Below are positions 48,261 to 56,948 of a DNA stretch of 64,000 nucleotides, piece after piece. The position numbers were made by a program, and so were the translations under genes. Below the pieces are notes generated by a model. The model saw only the letters and a list, made by a program, of their open reading frames with translations, made no database searches and was not told the DNA's origin. The DNA comes from a virus: IMG/VR virus record IMGVR_UViG_3300042922_001182, positions 62,001 through 126,000 of that record. One strand, written 5' to 3'. The first letter of the stretch is position 1, and each line of letters begins with the position of its first letter.

Positions 48261-48640
48261 TGGTGAGGCACAACGGCTCCGAAGGCGGTAGGAGGTTCGC
48301 GGAGAGCTTCATGGAGGCCTCCCAGAACATCCACGCCCGCATGTCCCAGGAGGCGGTCTGGCTGGCGGGCTTCCGCCGCCTGGCCGCCGTCCACGACAAC
48401 AACGGCTGGGTGGACCGCGAGCGCAAGACCATCAAGGTCCTGGCCGACCCCCGGCTCAACCGGGGCGTCAGGGTGGGCTCCCTGGTGGCCCTCATGGACC
48501 CCTACCTCAACGGCGAGTTCCAGCTGGTGGAGATCACGGCCATCGACCACCCCGGCCAGAGGCACAACGACTCCGCCTACGGCCTGCACTACCGGCACGT
48601 CGGACCGAAGATGAAGGTCCCCCAGGAGGCGTACCAGTGA
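48260..48640 (+). CDS. Hypothetical protein
   Basis: A 126-residue protein from ATG 48260 (TGATG overlap). Contains FRRLAAVHDNNGWVDRERKT. Overlaps the next start (GTGA). No family recognised. Confidence 0.6.
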   Translation: MVRHNGSEGGRRFAESFMEASQNIHARMSQEAVWLAGFRRLAAVHDNNGWVDRERKTIKVLADPRLNRGVRVGSLVALMDPYLNGEFQLVEITAIDHPGQRHNDSAYGLHYRHVGPKMKVPQEAYQ

Positions 48641-48834
48641 AGAGCCTCTTCGCAAAGAACCTCAACTACACCAGGCAGGGCCTGAAGTTCAGGTCGGAGG
48701 TCCAGGAGGTCGCCGAGATGCTGGCCCAAAAGATCGAGGAGAGGGGCTACGACCCCCACCACGCGGCGGAGGTCCTCTCCCTGGAAGTACTGACGGCTTA
48801 CAAGGCCATCGCGGATAGCAAGAAAGGTAGCTAG
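48637..48834 (+). CDS. Hypothetical small helical protein
   Basis: A 65-residue basic helical protein from GTG 48637 (GTGA overlap). No family recognised. Confidence 0.55.
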   Translation: MKSLFAKNLNYTRQGLKFRSEVQEVAEMLAQKIEERGYDPHHAAEVLSLEVLTAYKAIADSKKGS

Positions 48835-48840
48835 AGCACT

Positions 48841-49263
48841 ATGAACTTCGACCCCAAGGCCCAGCAGGAGGCCGTCGCCCTCGTCAAGGCCCTCTCCGAC
48901 AAGCTCGGCGTGGCCGCAGACCAGGCCTACAAGCACGTCTACGGCCAGATCATCGCGGAGGGCGTCAGCGCCCTGATGCTCAGCCTCGCCGTCATCGCCA
49001 TAGCCTTCGCCCTCTCCCACGACGCCGCCCGCAAGGCCACCTGGGCCTACGGCGAGTGGCGCGAGGCCAAGAGCAAGGACACCAGCTACGGCGAGGGCGA
49101 CGGTATGTTCATGATCTGCCTGCTCTGGAGTGGCGTGGCGATCGCCTGCGGCATCACCCTCGTCTGCCAGCTCTACGAGTTCGCCGCTGCGCTCAGGACG
49201 CTCTCCAACGCCGAGTATCACACCCTGCAGCGCATCCTGTGGCTCGTGGGGCAGCTGCGATGA
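48841..49263 (+). CDS. Two-pass membrane protein
   Basis: A 140-residue protein; ATG at 48841 follows GAAAGGTAGC. Hydrophobic segments at about residues 41-58 (GVSALMLSLAVIAIAFAL) and 90-112 (MFMICLLWSGVAIACGITLV). Overlaps the next gene (ATGA). No family recognised. Confidence 0.65.
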   Translation: MNFDPKAQQEAVALVKALSDKLGVAADQAYKHVYGQIIAEGVSALMLSLAVIAIAFALSHDAARKATWAYGEWREAKSKDTSYGEGDGMFMICLLWSGVAIACGITLVCQLYEFAAALRTLSNAEYHTLQRILWLVGQLR

Positions 49264-49823
49264 GCGAGCAGTACTGGCCGCCCAAGGAGGCGCGGAACAC
49301 GGAGACGGCCCCCATCCGGGTCTTCGTCAACCCCGGTAGCACCCGCATCGGCTACGAGATCTACCCGGACGAGGTGGCCGCCCTCCCCTCCGACGCCAGG
49401 GAGGACCTGGCCAAGCTCCTGGAGACCATGGCGCAGCACGTCCGGGGCGTCGACACCGGGCTGATCGACAGCGTCCGCGAGCCCGAGAGCCTGGAGGACT
49501 GCCGCAAGGCCCTCCACGATGCCCTGGCCGGTCACCCGGCCAACATCACCGTCCAGCAGCGCTCCGACCTCGTCGAGGGGACGCTCAAGCGCGTCGAGCG
49601 GCTCGACAAGCCCTCCCTGCCCCCCGGCACGAGGGTCCTGGCCGGGATGCGCAGGTACACCGCCATCATCGCGCCCGGGGACCCCATCGACTGGCTTCCG
49701 GGCAAGGTTCTCAGGAAGACCTACTTCGACAAGTTCGCCAACAGCAACCACTACGAGGTGGAGCTGGACACCGGCGACATCGTGAGGGTCGACGACAACA
49801 TGATCAAGAAAGAAAAGGTGTAG
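49260..49823 (+). CDS. Hypothetical protein
   Basis: A 187-residue protein from ATG 49260 (ATGA overlap). The C-terminus (ELDTGDIVRVDDNMIKKEKV) resembles a small beta-barrel edge. No family recognised. Confidence 0.65.
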   Translation: MSEQYWPPKEARNTETAPIRVFVNPGSTRIGYEIYPDEVAALPSDAREDLAKLLETMAQHVRGVDTGLIDSVREPESLEDCRKALHDALAGHPANITVQQRSDLVEGTLKRVERLDKPSLPPGTRVLAGMRRYTAIIAPGDPIDWLPGKVLRKTYFDKFANSNHYEVELDTGDIVRVDDNMIKKEKV

Positions 49824-49826
49824 CCC

Positions 49827-50342
49827 ATGCTACGAGACCGCATCAGGGCCTTCTTCGACAGGCTCTTCGGGTACGAGATCATCCTCGGCGACGTCGACCC
49901 CAAGGAGATCGAGCAGAGCAACGGGGAGCTGCACGCCAACGCCCACCTGGCGATCGCCATCGAGGAGGTCTCCAAGGCCTACTCGGACCTCCCCACCGAC
50001 CACCCCGGCGAGCGCCCCCTCCGCAGGGCCCTGGAGCACCTGGGCGGCGTCGCGGGGCGGCCCCTTATGGGCCCCCACCGGGAGTACGTGCCACAGGGCA
50101 ACCTGGGGTGCCCCGAGCTGGTGGAGGCCGGGTCCCGGTTCACCTACGTCAAGGCCGTCAGGGACGCCGCCCGCCTCGCGCACATGGAGAAGTACGCGGC
50201 GGAGCAGGGCATTTGCCCCTCCTGCCATCGGATCGCCATGTGGTGCCCGTGCAAGAAGTTCCACACCCCCGGTAATACCCCGGAGTGCTTCCTCGACGGC
50301 GTCGACTGCATGGTCTGCAACCAGGGTAAGCACTTCAAATAG
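49827..50342 (+). CDS. C-terminal zinc-ribbon protein
   Basis: A 171-residue protein; ATG at 49827 follows AAAAGGTG. The last ~50 residues hold CPSCHRIAMWCPC ... C ... CMVC, likely two zinc sites. The N-terminal part is helical and acidic. No family recognised. Confidence 0.65.
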   Translation: MLRDRIRAFFDRLFGYEIILGDVDPKEIEQSNGELHANAHLAIAIEEVSKAYSDLPTDHPGERPLRRALEHLGGVAGRPLMGPHREYVPQGNLGCPELVEAGSRFTYVKAVRDAARLAHMEKYAAEQGICPSCHRIAMWCPCKKFHTPGNTPECFLDGVDCMVCNQGKHFK

Positions 50343-50355
50343 GAGGTTTCAAACG

Positions 50356-50649
50356 ATGCCGAACTGGACCGACGAGTCCTACGCCACCCTGGGCAAGGTG
50401 ATCGTCCTCGCCATCGCCTGCATCCTGGCGTCGGGCCTCTGGATGGTGGCGGTCAACAGGCTGGCCCAGGCCCTGGGCTGGACCTTCGCGCTGGCGTCCT
50501 ACGCCCTCAAGAGCAACCTCGTCGGCGGCGAGCGCGGGGCCGGGGACGAGTACTACTGCGCCATCTGCGACGAGTGGCGGAAGAAGCCCGAGAGGGTACC
50601 GAGGAACGCCGACGGCGACTACGCCGACCTGAACAACGAGGAGGAGTAG
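50356..50649 (+). CDS. Small membrane protein with CxxC
   Basis: A 97-residue protein; ATG at 50356 follows TAGGAGGTTTC. One hydrophobic segment at residues ~13-33 (KVIVLAIACILASGLWMVAV), then YYCAICDEW, a C-x2-C near residue 68. No family recognised. The next gene starts at the very next base. Confidence 0.6.
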   Translation: MPNWTDESYATLGKVIVLAIACILASGLWMVAVNRLAQALGWTFALASYALKSNLVGGERGAGDEYYCAICDEWRKKPERVPRNADGDYADLNNEEE

Positions 50650-50847
50650 GTGACCAACCACGACATCAACACCTGCCCCCTCTGCTCCGAGACCTTCGTG
50701 CGGCCCCACGACCCCGAGACCTGCGGTGGGTGCCTGGACCCGAGGGCCCAGTGCGTCACCATCGTCCTGGAGTGCGGTACCGTCTACCCGTTCGACCAGG
50801 GTCTCCTGGATCGGCTCAAGAGGAGGGTCGAGAATGCAGGTCTTTAG
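50650..50847 (+). CDS. Small zinc-ribbon protein
   Basis: A 65-residue protein from GTG 50650, directly abutting the previous stop, with GAGGAGGAG upstream. Contains CPLCSETF ... CGGCLD ... C, a probable zinc site. Overlaps the next gene by 14 bases. Confidence 0.6.
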   Translation: MTNHDINTCPLCSETFVRPHDPETCGGCLDPRAQCVTIVLECGTVYPFDQGLLDRLKRRVENAGL

Positions 50848-51031
50848 CGGGGAGCAGGAAGCCAAGAACTTCAGCACCGCCGTCCGCATCGCGTCCCGCC
50901 TCCGGGAGGTCCGCGAGTCCAAGGCCCGCAGCATGGAGCACCACGACGCCAAGACGGCCAAGCACCTTCTGGACACCGGGATGCCCGAGGCCCAGGTGGA
51001 CGCTATCCTCATGGCCATCGTCATCGGCTAG
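50834..51031 (+). CDS. Hypothetical small helical protein
   Basis: A 65-residue protein; ATG at 50834 follows AGGAGGGTC. Helical and basic/acidic mix. No family recognised. Confidence 0.55.
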   Translation: MQVFSGEQEAKNFSTAVRIASRLREVRESKARSMEHHDAKTAKHLLDTGMPEAQVDAILMAIVIG

Positions 51032-51041
51032 CAGATCTCAA

Positions 51042-51070
51042 GGCCCTTCTCGGAGACCCCGGGAAGGGCC
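51042..51070 (+). terminator. Weak hairpin
   Basis: GGCCCTTC (51042-51049) pairs with GAAGGGCC (51063-51070) around a 13-base loop. The 97-base gap otherwise contains only C-rich sequence and the next ribosome binding site. Confidence 0.35.
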
Positions 51071-51128
51071 CTCCCTAACCCCCCAAACCCCCCGGCAACA
51101 CCCCGCTAGGCACGAGGAGGGCCACGAG

Positions 51129-51305
51129 ATGAAAAAGGACGACGTCCGCTTTGTCCTGACGGGCCAAGGCGGTTCATACGGCCACGCGGCCGACCTGCAC
51201 TCGAACCAGACCTGCGAGGTGTGCTCCGGCCCCGCCCCGCACGGCTCGACCGTGTGCGGTCCCAAGTGCGCCGAGGAGCAGTACGAGAGGGAGAACCAGA
51301 GGTGA
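51129..51305 (+). CDS. Small zinc-binding protein
   Basis: A 58-residue protein; ATG at 51129 follows GAGGAGGGCC. CEVCSG ... CGPKC (C-x2-C ... C-x3-C) near residues 29-47. Overlaps the next start (GTGA). Confidence 0.6.
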   Translation: MKKDDVRFVLTGQGGSYGHAADLHSNQTCEVCSGPAPHGSTVCGPKCAEEQYERENQR

Positions 51306-52075
51306 GGTACGACGCGGACATCGCCAAGGAGGTCCTCAAGGCCCTCCACGACATCAACCAGGGGCTCAAGAACGCCCCGGACGGCTGGAAGTCCTGGTAC
51401 CTCCAGCAGGGCCAGGGCATCACGGCCATGAAGACGGAGAGCGGCGGGCTGTTCGGGGTCTCCCGGGCCACCCTGTACCAGGAGGCCGAGGGGCCGCTGG
51501 CCGCCAAGAAGCCGAAGGAGAGCAGGGCGATCTCCATGCTCACGTCGGAGGACTTCCAGTTCGGCCAGGACGGCGAGCTGTTCCTGGAGGTCCACTGCAA
51601 GGAGTTCTACGCCTTCTGGGACAACCACCGCAACGACCTGGAGGGCCTGGAGCTCACCCTGGAGGGGGCGGTCTTCCACACCACCGTCCCGGGGGTGACC
51701 CTGGGGCTCGCGGCCTCCGAGGGACCGGCCGACCTGGGGCGGGTGATCGACCTGCTGGCGGACCTCTACGAGCTTCCCGAGACTAGGTTCTCAGTAGGGG
51801 CCGAGGTCTACGAGGCCGTCAAGGGATCCGATGGCGCGGTCGACCTGTACCTGGACTCCGCCCGTGGGACAGTGACCCTCGAAAACGATCCGGACCACGT
51901 AGACGCGGTTCGGGTAAGCAGCAAGTTCCTGGTCGGCTGGGGCGCCAAGGGCGTCAAGAGCGTCCTGCTCACCGACCTCCCCGCGCCGGTTGCCGGGGCC
52001 CGCATAGCCACCCTTGAGTGCCTGGGGAAGACCGCGTCCTTCGCGACGTCGTTCCCCGTGGTGCCGATGAGGTAG
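51302..52075 (+). CDS. Hypothetical protein, 257 residues
   Basis: GTG at 51302 in a GTGA overlap. Helical N-terminus (IAKEVLKALHDINQGLKNAP), beta-rich C-terminal half. No family recognised. Confidence 0.65.
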   Translation: MRYDADIAKEVLKALHDINQGLKNAPDGWKSWYLQQGQGITAMKTESGGLFGVSRATLYQEAEGPLAAKKPKESRAISMLTSEDFQFGQDGELFLEVHCKEFYAFWDNHRNDLEGLELTLEGAVFHTTVPGVTLGLAASEGPADLGRVIDLLADLYELPETRFSVGAEVYEAVKGSDGAVDLYLDSARGTVTLENDPDHVDAVRVSSKFLVGWGAKGVKSVLLTDLPAPVAGARIATLECLGKTASFATSFPVVPMR

Positions 52076-52084
52076 GGGGACGAC

Positions 52085-52195
52085 GTGACCGCCTACGACT
52101 GGACCCTGGTCGGCGCCCTGGCCGCCGTGGTGCTCCCCCTCCCCCTGGGCCTGCTGGCCCTCGGGCTCACCCCCACAGAGAGGAAGACGAAGTGA
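52085..52195 (+). CDS. Tiny membrane peptide
   Basis: A 36-residue frame from GTG 52085 with GAGGTAGGGGG upstream. Almost wholly one hydrophobic segment (LVGALAAVVLPLPLGLLALG) plus a basic tail (ERKTK). Its stop overlaps the next start (GTGA), supporting a real gene. Confidence 0.5.
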   Translation: MTAYDWTLVGALAAVVLPLPLGLLALGLTPTERKTK

Positions 52196-52683
52196 CCGAC
52201 GACAACGAGACCAACAGGGCCCCGCGCCCCGGGTTCACCCCGCCCACGGGGCCCGCCGACCCGTTCCGGAACCTGCCCGAGAGGCTGAGGCCGCCCGGCG
52301 ACGACCACCTGCGGCACACGCCCAGGCTGTTCCAGGACCCCGAGCTGTTCCCGGCGGCGCAGAGGTCGCCCTCCCTCGGCGACCACGACGGCGACCTGGA
52401 GGAGACCTACGAGGTCTGCGACGACGACCCGGCGCTGGTGCTGAGCATCGTCAAGGGCGGCCGGCCCCAGACGGCGCTCATCGTCGAGCAGGACGGCACG
52501 TTCCGGTTCTGCCCGAACGGCTACAGCGAGGCCGTTAGGGTCTCCCCCGACGGCACCTTCCTGGTGAACGGCGAGGAGGTCACCTGCGACAGCGACCTGT
52601 ACGCGGGGTTCGCCAGGATGTTCAAGGGGCTGTACGACGGCGGCACGCCCGTCAGGCTGATCACGGAAGAGGAGGCAGAGTAG
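52192..52683 (+). CDS. Hypothetical protein
   Basis: A 163-residue protein from GTG 52192 (GTGA overlap). Proline-rich N-terminal ~60 residues, then a beta-rich part (TALIVEQDGTFRFCPNG, VRVSPDGTFLVNGEE). No family recognised. Confidence 0.6.
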   Translation: MTDDNETNRAPRPGFTPPTGPADPFRNLPERLRPPGDDHLRHTPRLFQDPELFPAAQRSPSLGDHDGDLEETYEVCDDDPALVLSIVKGGRPQTALIVEQDGTFRFCPNGYSEAVRVSPDGTFLVNGEEVTCDSDLYAGFARMFKGLYDGGTPVRLITEEEAE

Positions 52684-53073
52684 ATGTTCGTCGACAAGAA
52701 GAGGCTGAACTACCCCGGGGACGCGCTGGCGGAGGCCTCGCAGGACCTGAACCGCAACCTGGAGAGGATGGCCGAGGTCATGGCGTCCGTGCGGCAGCAC
52801 GAGGAGGAGCTGAGGCGCCTGCAGGGGATCAAGGAGATGGTGGAGCGCGACATCGCGTCCTCCCGGGCGGCCCTCCTGGAGGTGGCCGGTGCCGAGCTGG
52901 CCCTCGCCGCGAGGCAGAGGGAAGAGGAGGCCCGCGAGCCCCTGGGGGACTTCCTGACCGAGGTAAAGTCCGAGAGGGCCGACCCCTCCCTGGAGGAGCT
53001 GAGCTCCCGGCTGCGCGGCGACCAGCCCGAAGACTACAACGTGACGCTCCGCAGCGGCGTACACTTCCAATAG
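52684..53073 (+). CDS. Coiled-coil protein
   Basis: A 129-residue protein; ATG at 52684 abuts the previous stop and has GAAGAGGAGG upstream. A long helix/coiled coil spans about residues 15-85 (RNLERMAEVMASVRQHEEEL). No family recognised. Confidence 0.6.
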   Translation: MFVDKKRLNYPGDALAEASQDLNRNLERMAEVMASVRQHEEELRRLQGIKEMVERDIASSRAALLEVAGAELALAARQREEEAREPLGDFLTEVKSERADPSLEELSSRLRGDQPEDYNVTLRSGVHFQ

Positions 53074-53084
53074 AGAGAAGAGAC

Positions 53085-53873
53085 ATGACCGAAACGCACA
53101 ACCCCATCACCCCCATCGCCTCCTGCTACGTCCACCGCGACGGCAGGTTCCTGATGCAGCTCCACGCCAAGGAGGGCGTGTGGTTCCCGCCGGGGGGCAA
53201 GATCGACACCAAGGCCAACGAGCTGCCCTACGAGGCCGCCGCCCGCGAGACCCTGGAGGAGACCGGCATCAGCGTCTTCCTCCCCGACCCCACCGTCATG
53301 GACGGCAACACGGTCGACCTGCCCCTCCCCGTCGCCATGCAGACGGAGACCTACATGGGCAAGGACGGCGTGGAGCGGGTGTACCTGAACCACGTCTTCG
53401 TGGCCGAGTGCCCCGAGGGCGCGGAGTACAGCGGCAACCAGGAGAGCCTGGACCACGGCTGGTTCACCCCCGCCGAGATGATGCTCCTGCCCAAGTTCCC
53501 CCTCGCCATCCAGAAGCGGGCCGCGTCCATGCTGGTCTTCGTCGAGACGATGAAGTCGGCGGGCATGTGGCCCTACAACAGGCCCAAGACGCTCCTGGAG
53601 GTCTTCGCGGAGCAGACGGTCCCGTACCAGCCGCTCCCCGAGGGCGGCCTGGGCCGGATCGCCAGCAACATCCTGAAGAGCGTGGGCGAGGAGTCGGACG
53701 AGTTCGAGATCCCCAGGGCCTGGACCGAGGGAGGCGAGCACCGCTTGGACATCGACCGCATTTCACAGACCTTCCACGTACCCTCGGAGATGATCCGATC
53801 CGACGAGGAAACCAAGAACTTCATCGGCGCGACCGAGCACGTCGTCCCGATGACCTTCAAGGACCGTGCTTAG
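53085..53873 (+). CDS. Nudix hydrolase
   Basis: A 262-residue protein; ATG at 53085 follows GAGAGAAGAG. The Nudix box reads GGKIDTKANE ... RETLEETGI (about residues 38-63). The distance between the first Gly and Glu is two residues longer than the usual G-x5-E, but the R-E-x2-E-E-x-G core is intact. The N-terminal ~150 residues form the Nudix domain (WFPPGGK, YLNHVFVAE); the remaining ~110 are an extra C-terminal part. Such enzymes hydrolyse nucleoside diphosphates linked to another group; the substrate is unknown. It overlaps the DUF488-like gene. Confidence 0.85.
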   Translation: MTETHNPITPIASCYVHRDGRFLMQLHAKEGVWFPPGGKIDTKANELPYEAAARETLEETGISVFLPDPTVMDGNTVDLPLPVAMQTETYMGKDGVERVYLNHVFVAECPEGAEYSGNQESLDHGWFTPAEMMLLPKFPLAIQKRAASMLVFVETMKSAGMWPYNRPKTLLEVFAEQTVPYQPLPEGGLGRIASNILKSVGEESDEFEIPRAWTEGGEHRLDIDRISQTFHVPSEMIRSDEETKNFIGATEHVVPMTFKDRA

Positions 53874-54243
53874 GATCTACACCGGGGAGGTGGGCAAGTA
53901 CCGGGGGCCCCACGGGCTCGACGTCACCGCCAGGAGCGGAGACCCGGTGTTCGCCCCCTCCTGGGAGATCGTCATGGGCAGCAAGTCCAGGAGGATCACC
54001 AGGGAGCGGTACATAGCGGAGTACGAACGCCTCCTGAGGGGGCAGTTCAAGGCCAACCTGGGGCGGGTGGAGGAGGTCCTCTCCCAGCCCTCGGTCGTCC
54101 TCCTCTGCTACTGCGACTGGAGGAAGGAGTTCTGCCACAGGCGCCATCTGGCGACGGTGCTCAAGCGCTTGGCGGACAGGGTCGGCATCGGAGCCGAGAT
54201 CATGGGGGAGGTCTCAAGGACCAACAGGCCCCCGGAGGAATGA
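53866..54243 (+). CDS. DUF488-like protein
   Basis: A 125-residue protein from GTG 53866, overlapping the Nudix gene by eight bases. VVLLCYCDWRKEFCHRRHLA (about residues 77-96) is the signature strand and CHR motif of DUF488 proteins (hLLCxE...CHRxhhA), whose reaction is unknown. Co-translation with the Nudix hydrolase suggests a shared role in small-molecule or nucleotide metabolism, an inference. Confidence 0.7.
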   Translation: MLRIYTGEVGKYRGPHGLDVTARSGDPVFAPSWEIVMGSKSRRITRERYIAEYERLLRGQFKANLGRVEEVLSQPSVVLLCYCDWRKEFCHRRHLATVLKRLADRVGIGAEIMGEVSRTNRPPEE

Positions 54244-54246
54244 CGA

Positions 54247-54402
54247 TTGCACCACGCTATGGTGAGGCTCCCCAACCGGGAGGAGATGCGGCTCCTGGAG
54301 GAGTACACCGGCCTCAAGAGCATCCTGATCAGGGTGGGGGACTTCGCGTCCTGCGGGGTCGTGATGGCCCTATGGGAGCTGGCCCGCATGTGGCTGGGCT
54401 AG
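54247..54402 (+). CDS. Hypothetical small protein
   Basis: A 51-residue frame from TTG 54247 with GGAGG eight bases upstream, three bases after the previous stop. C-terminal hydrophobic stretch (ASCGVVMALWELARMWLG) may be a membrane or amphipathic helix. Confidence 0.5.
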   Translation: MHHAMVRLPNREEMRLLEEYTGLKSILIRVGDFASCGVVMALWELARMWLG

Positions 54403-54414
54403 AGCCGATTCGGT

Positions 54415-54440
54415 GGGAAGGGGCCTCGCGGCTCCTTCCC
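54415..54440 (+). terminator. Hairpin terminator before the portal gene
   Basis: GGGAAGGGGCC pairs with GGCTCCTTCCC (one G-T pair), 13 bases after the last stop of the long plus-strand run. Confidence 0.5.
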
Positions 54441-54467
54441 GCCTCCCTCTTACCACGGTAGAACAAC

Positions 54468-54477
54468 CACATATCCT
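54468..54477 (+). promoter_or_regulatory. Candidate phage promoter, CACATATCCT
   Basis: Variant of the shared AT-rich element, 41 bases before the portal ATG and directly after a hairpin terminator. Confidence 0.5.
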
Positions 54478-54517
54478 AAAGACAGCAACGCGGCGAGGCC
54501 GCTAGGAGGCGAAGCAG

Positions 54518-56887
54518 ATGGCAGAGAAAGACGAGGGCAAGGGTCTCCTTGCCCAGCTCAGGAGCATCGGGGCGTACACCACTGGCCTGATGTTCGGCAG
54601 CAGCGAGGAGCGACGCGCCGAGGACAGGGCCAAGAGGGCCGACGTCAAGGACCTGGTGGCCCGGGTCAGCTCCAGGTACCAGAGCACCACCGGCCCGGAC
54701 GTGGTGGAGTTCCTCGCCCAGGCCGAGCTCCAGGCCGACGACGACAAGGGGAAGGGCGGCAAGAAGAAGAGCGGCAAGAAGCTCCTTGAGATCAACAGCA
54801 TCGTCGAGGGGGCCGACCAGAAGATCCTGAGCAACATGATGTTCATGGAGATGGACCGCATCACCGGCTACGACACGTACGCCATGATCCACAAGTACAT
54901 CCCGCAGCTCTCGGACGCCATCAAGAACTACCGGGACAGCATCCTCTCCCCGGACGACTTCACCAAGGACACCTTCACCGTCCACTACGAGGCGTCGGAG
55001 GTCGAGGCCGTGAAGCTCGCCGTCGAGAGGCTGGACCAGATCACCGAGCGCTACGGCCTGGAGGAGAAGAGCAAGAAGATCATCGACGACACCCTGATCC
55101 TCGGCGACCAGTTCGTGGCGACCCTCTCCCTGGATCGGGAGCTGCAGAGGCTGCTGCTCGAAGGCGCTGACCCCAAGAACCTGATGATCCTCTCCAACGA
55201 GCAGATCGGCAGGGACCTCGGCGGCTTCCTGACGGAGTCCGAGTCCGCCCTGACGGAGGAGGAGATCACCGACCTCGGCATCCTGATCGAGGAGGAGGGC
55301 AAGGAGGACCCAGCTCTGAACGAGCTGAACCGTAGCCTCATGCTCATGATCAACGAGAACCTCAGCTTCGGCGACTCGAAGACCATCCTCCGGGAGAAGG
55401 CCGAGACCGAGATGATCATGAACAACGCCACCGGCGGTAGCGCCCTGGAGGCGGCCAAGGAGCGCGAGGCGGCCGAGAAGCAGAAGGCCATCGACGGCTG
55501 GAAGATGGTGAACGGCTCCGTCGTCAAGGTGCTGGACCCCCGGCGGGTCGTCAAGCTCCAGGTGGACGACGTCTGCTACGGCTACTACTACGTGGAGAAG
55601 GCCAGCAACACCGACTTCGGCAAGAAGCCCGCCGGTCGGCACGGGTCCGACGCCTTCACCAGCGCCTTCACCGGGGCCGGGAACGACGAGGCCGCCAAGA
55701 AGACCAAGTCCGACATGGTGGCCGACATCTTCATCAAGCGCATCGGCAAGAGGGTCAACAACGAGCTGTTGGCCAAGAACCCCGAGTTCAAGACGATCAT
55801 GTACAACCTCCTGAAGCAGGGCGCCCTGATGAAGGAGCAGATGAAGATCACCTACCTCCGTCCGGACGAGGTCGAGCACTTCATGATCAACGAGGAGGAC
55901 GGCTACGGCGTCTCCATCTACCGGGACATCCTCTTCACGGCCAAGCTGTACCTGGCGGTGCTGACCACCACGCTCATGAACAAGCTGGTGCGCGGCCCCG
56001 ACAAGCGCGTCTTCTACGTGGAGGTCGGCCTGGACAACGACACCGAGGGCGTCATCCAGCAGTTCATCCGCGACGTCAAGAGCCGCGACATCAAGATGAA
56101 CGACCTGAAGGACATCAACACCATCCTCAACAACGTCGGCATCCACAACGACTACTTCATCCCCATGATCAACAACGAGCGGCCCGTGGACATCGAGACC
56201 ATGTCCGGCTCGGAGGCGACCCTGGACAACGAGTTCCTTGAGTACCTGCGCAAGACCATGATCTCCGGGATCGGCGTCCCCTCCGCGTTCCTCAACTACT
56301 CGGAGGACGTGGAGTTCGCCCGCTCGCTGGCGATGCAGAACGGCCGATTCGTCCGCTCGATCGTCGTCCTCCAGAAGTGCTTCGGCAAGGGCTTCACCCG
56401 GCTCTACCGCACGCTCTACCGCAACGAGTACCCCAGCGAGGCCGAGAAGCGCGAAAGCAAGCCCACTGCGACCCCCAAGACCAAGGGGGAGGGCGAGGGC
56501 AAGCCCGCCCCCTTGCTGCTGGGAGAGGCCGCGCCTAAGCCCAAGGGCAAGGCCGAGGACCGCGCCCAGACCTACGAGATCGAGGCGCGGCTCATCGAGG
56601 TCCGCTTCCCCTCCCCGGCCTCGCTCAACACCACCAACATGACCGAGCAGGTCAACAACAGCCAGACCGTCGTCGACTTCATCGTGGCTACCCTCGCGGG
56701 GGACGACACGCCGGAGGATGCCAAGCGGGAGCTCAAGCTCCAGGTGACCAAGGACCTGGTGACCACGGTCGACTGGGCCAGGTACGAGAACATGGCGAAG
56801 GACGCCAGGATCAAGGCCAAGAGGGACGCCCTCCTCAGCAACGAGGAGGACCCGGCGTCCAAGGGCGGAGGCCTGGCCGACGTCTAA
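54518..56887 (+). CDS. Portal protein
   Basis: A 789-residue protein; ATG at 54518 follows TAGGAGG. Order and motifs fit T4 gp20-like portals: an early helical segment ending AIKNYRDSILSPDDF, a long middle, then ITYLRPDEVEHFMIN ... SIYRDILFTAKLYLAVL ... LVRGPDKRVFYVEVG ... IETMSGSEATLDNEFLEYLR ... GVPSAFLNYSED. The protein forms the ring at the capsid vertex through which terminase pumps DNA. It is longer than T4 gp20 (about 520 residues), with extra N-terminal and central low-complexity regions (GKGGKKKSGKK; GEGKPAPLLLG). It is the only structural gene on the plus strand here. Confidence 0.85.
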   Translation: MAEKDEGKGLLAQLRSIGAYTTGLMFGSSEERRAEDRAKRADVKDLVARVSSRYQSTTGPDVVEFLAQAELQADDDKGKGGKKKSGKKLLEINSIVEGADQKILSNMMFMEMDRITGYDTYAMIHKYIPQLSDAIKNYRDSILSPDDFTKDTFTVHYEASEVEAVKLAVERLDQITERYGLEEKSKKIIDDTLILGDQFVATLSLDRELQRLLLEGADPKNLMILSNEQIGRDLGGFLTESESALTEEEITDLGILIEEEGKEDPALNELNRSLMLMINENLSFGDSKTILREKAETEMIMNNATGGSALEAAKEREAAEKQKAIDGWKMVNGSVVKVLDPRRVVKLQVDDVCYGYYYVEKASNTDFGKKPAGRHGSDAFTSAFTGAGNDEAAKKTKSDMVADIFIKRIGKRVNNELLAKNPEFKTIMYNLLKQGALMKEQMKITYLRPDEVEHFMINEEDGYGVSIYRDILFTAKLYLAVLTTTLMNKLVRGPDKRVFYVEVGLDNDTEGVIQQFIRDVKSRDIKMNDLKDINTILNNVGIHNDYFIPMINNERPVDIETMSGSEATLDNEFLEYLRKTMISGIGVPSAFLNYSEDVEFARSLAMQNGRFVRSIVVLQKCFGKGFTRLYRTLYRNEYPSEAEKRESKPTATPKTKGEGEGKPAPLLLGEAAPKPKGKAEDRAQTYEIEARLIEVRFPSPASLNTTNMTEQVNNSQTVVDFIVATLAGDDTPEDAKRELKLQVTKDLVTTVDWARYENMAKDARIKAKRDALLSNEEDPASKGGGLADV

Positions 56888-56902
56888 CGAGAAGAGAACG
56901 CA

Positions 56903-56937
56903 AAGACCCGAACCCCATGTGGGGTTCGGGTCTTCTC
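56903..56937. terminator. Bidirectional terminator between portal and tail tube
   Basis: AAGACCCGAACCCC-ATGT-GGGGTTCGGGTCTT, 14 perfect pairs, between convergent stops at 56887 and 56949. Confidence 0.75.
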
Positions 56938-56948
56938 GTTTGCTAGCT

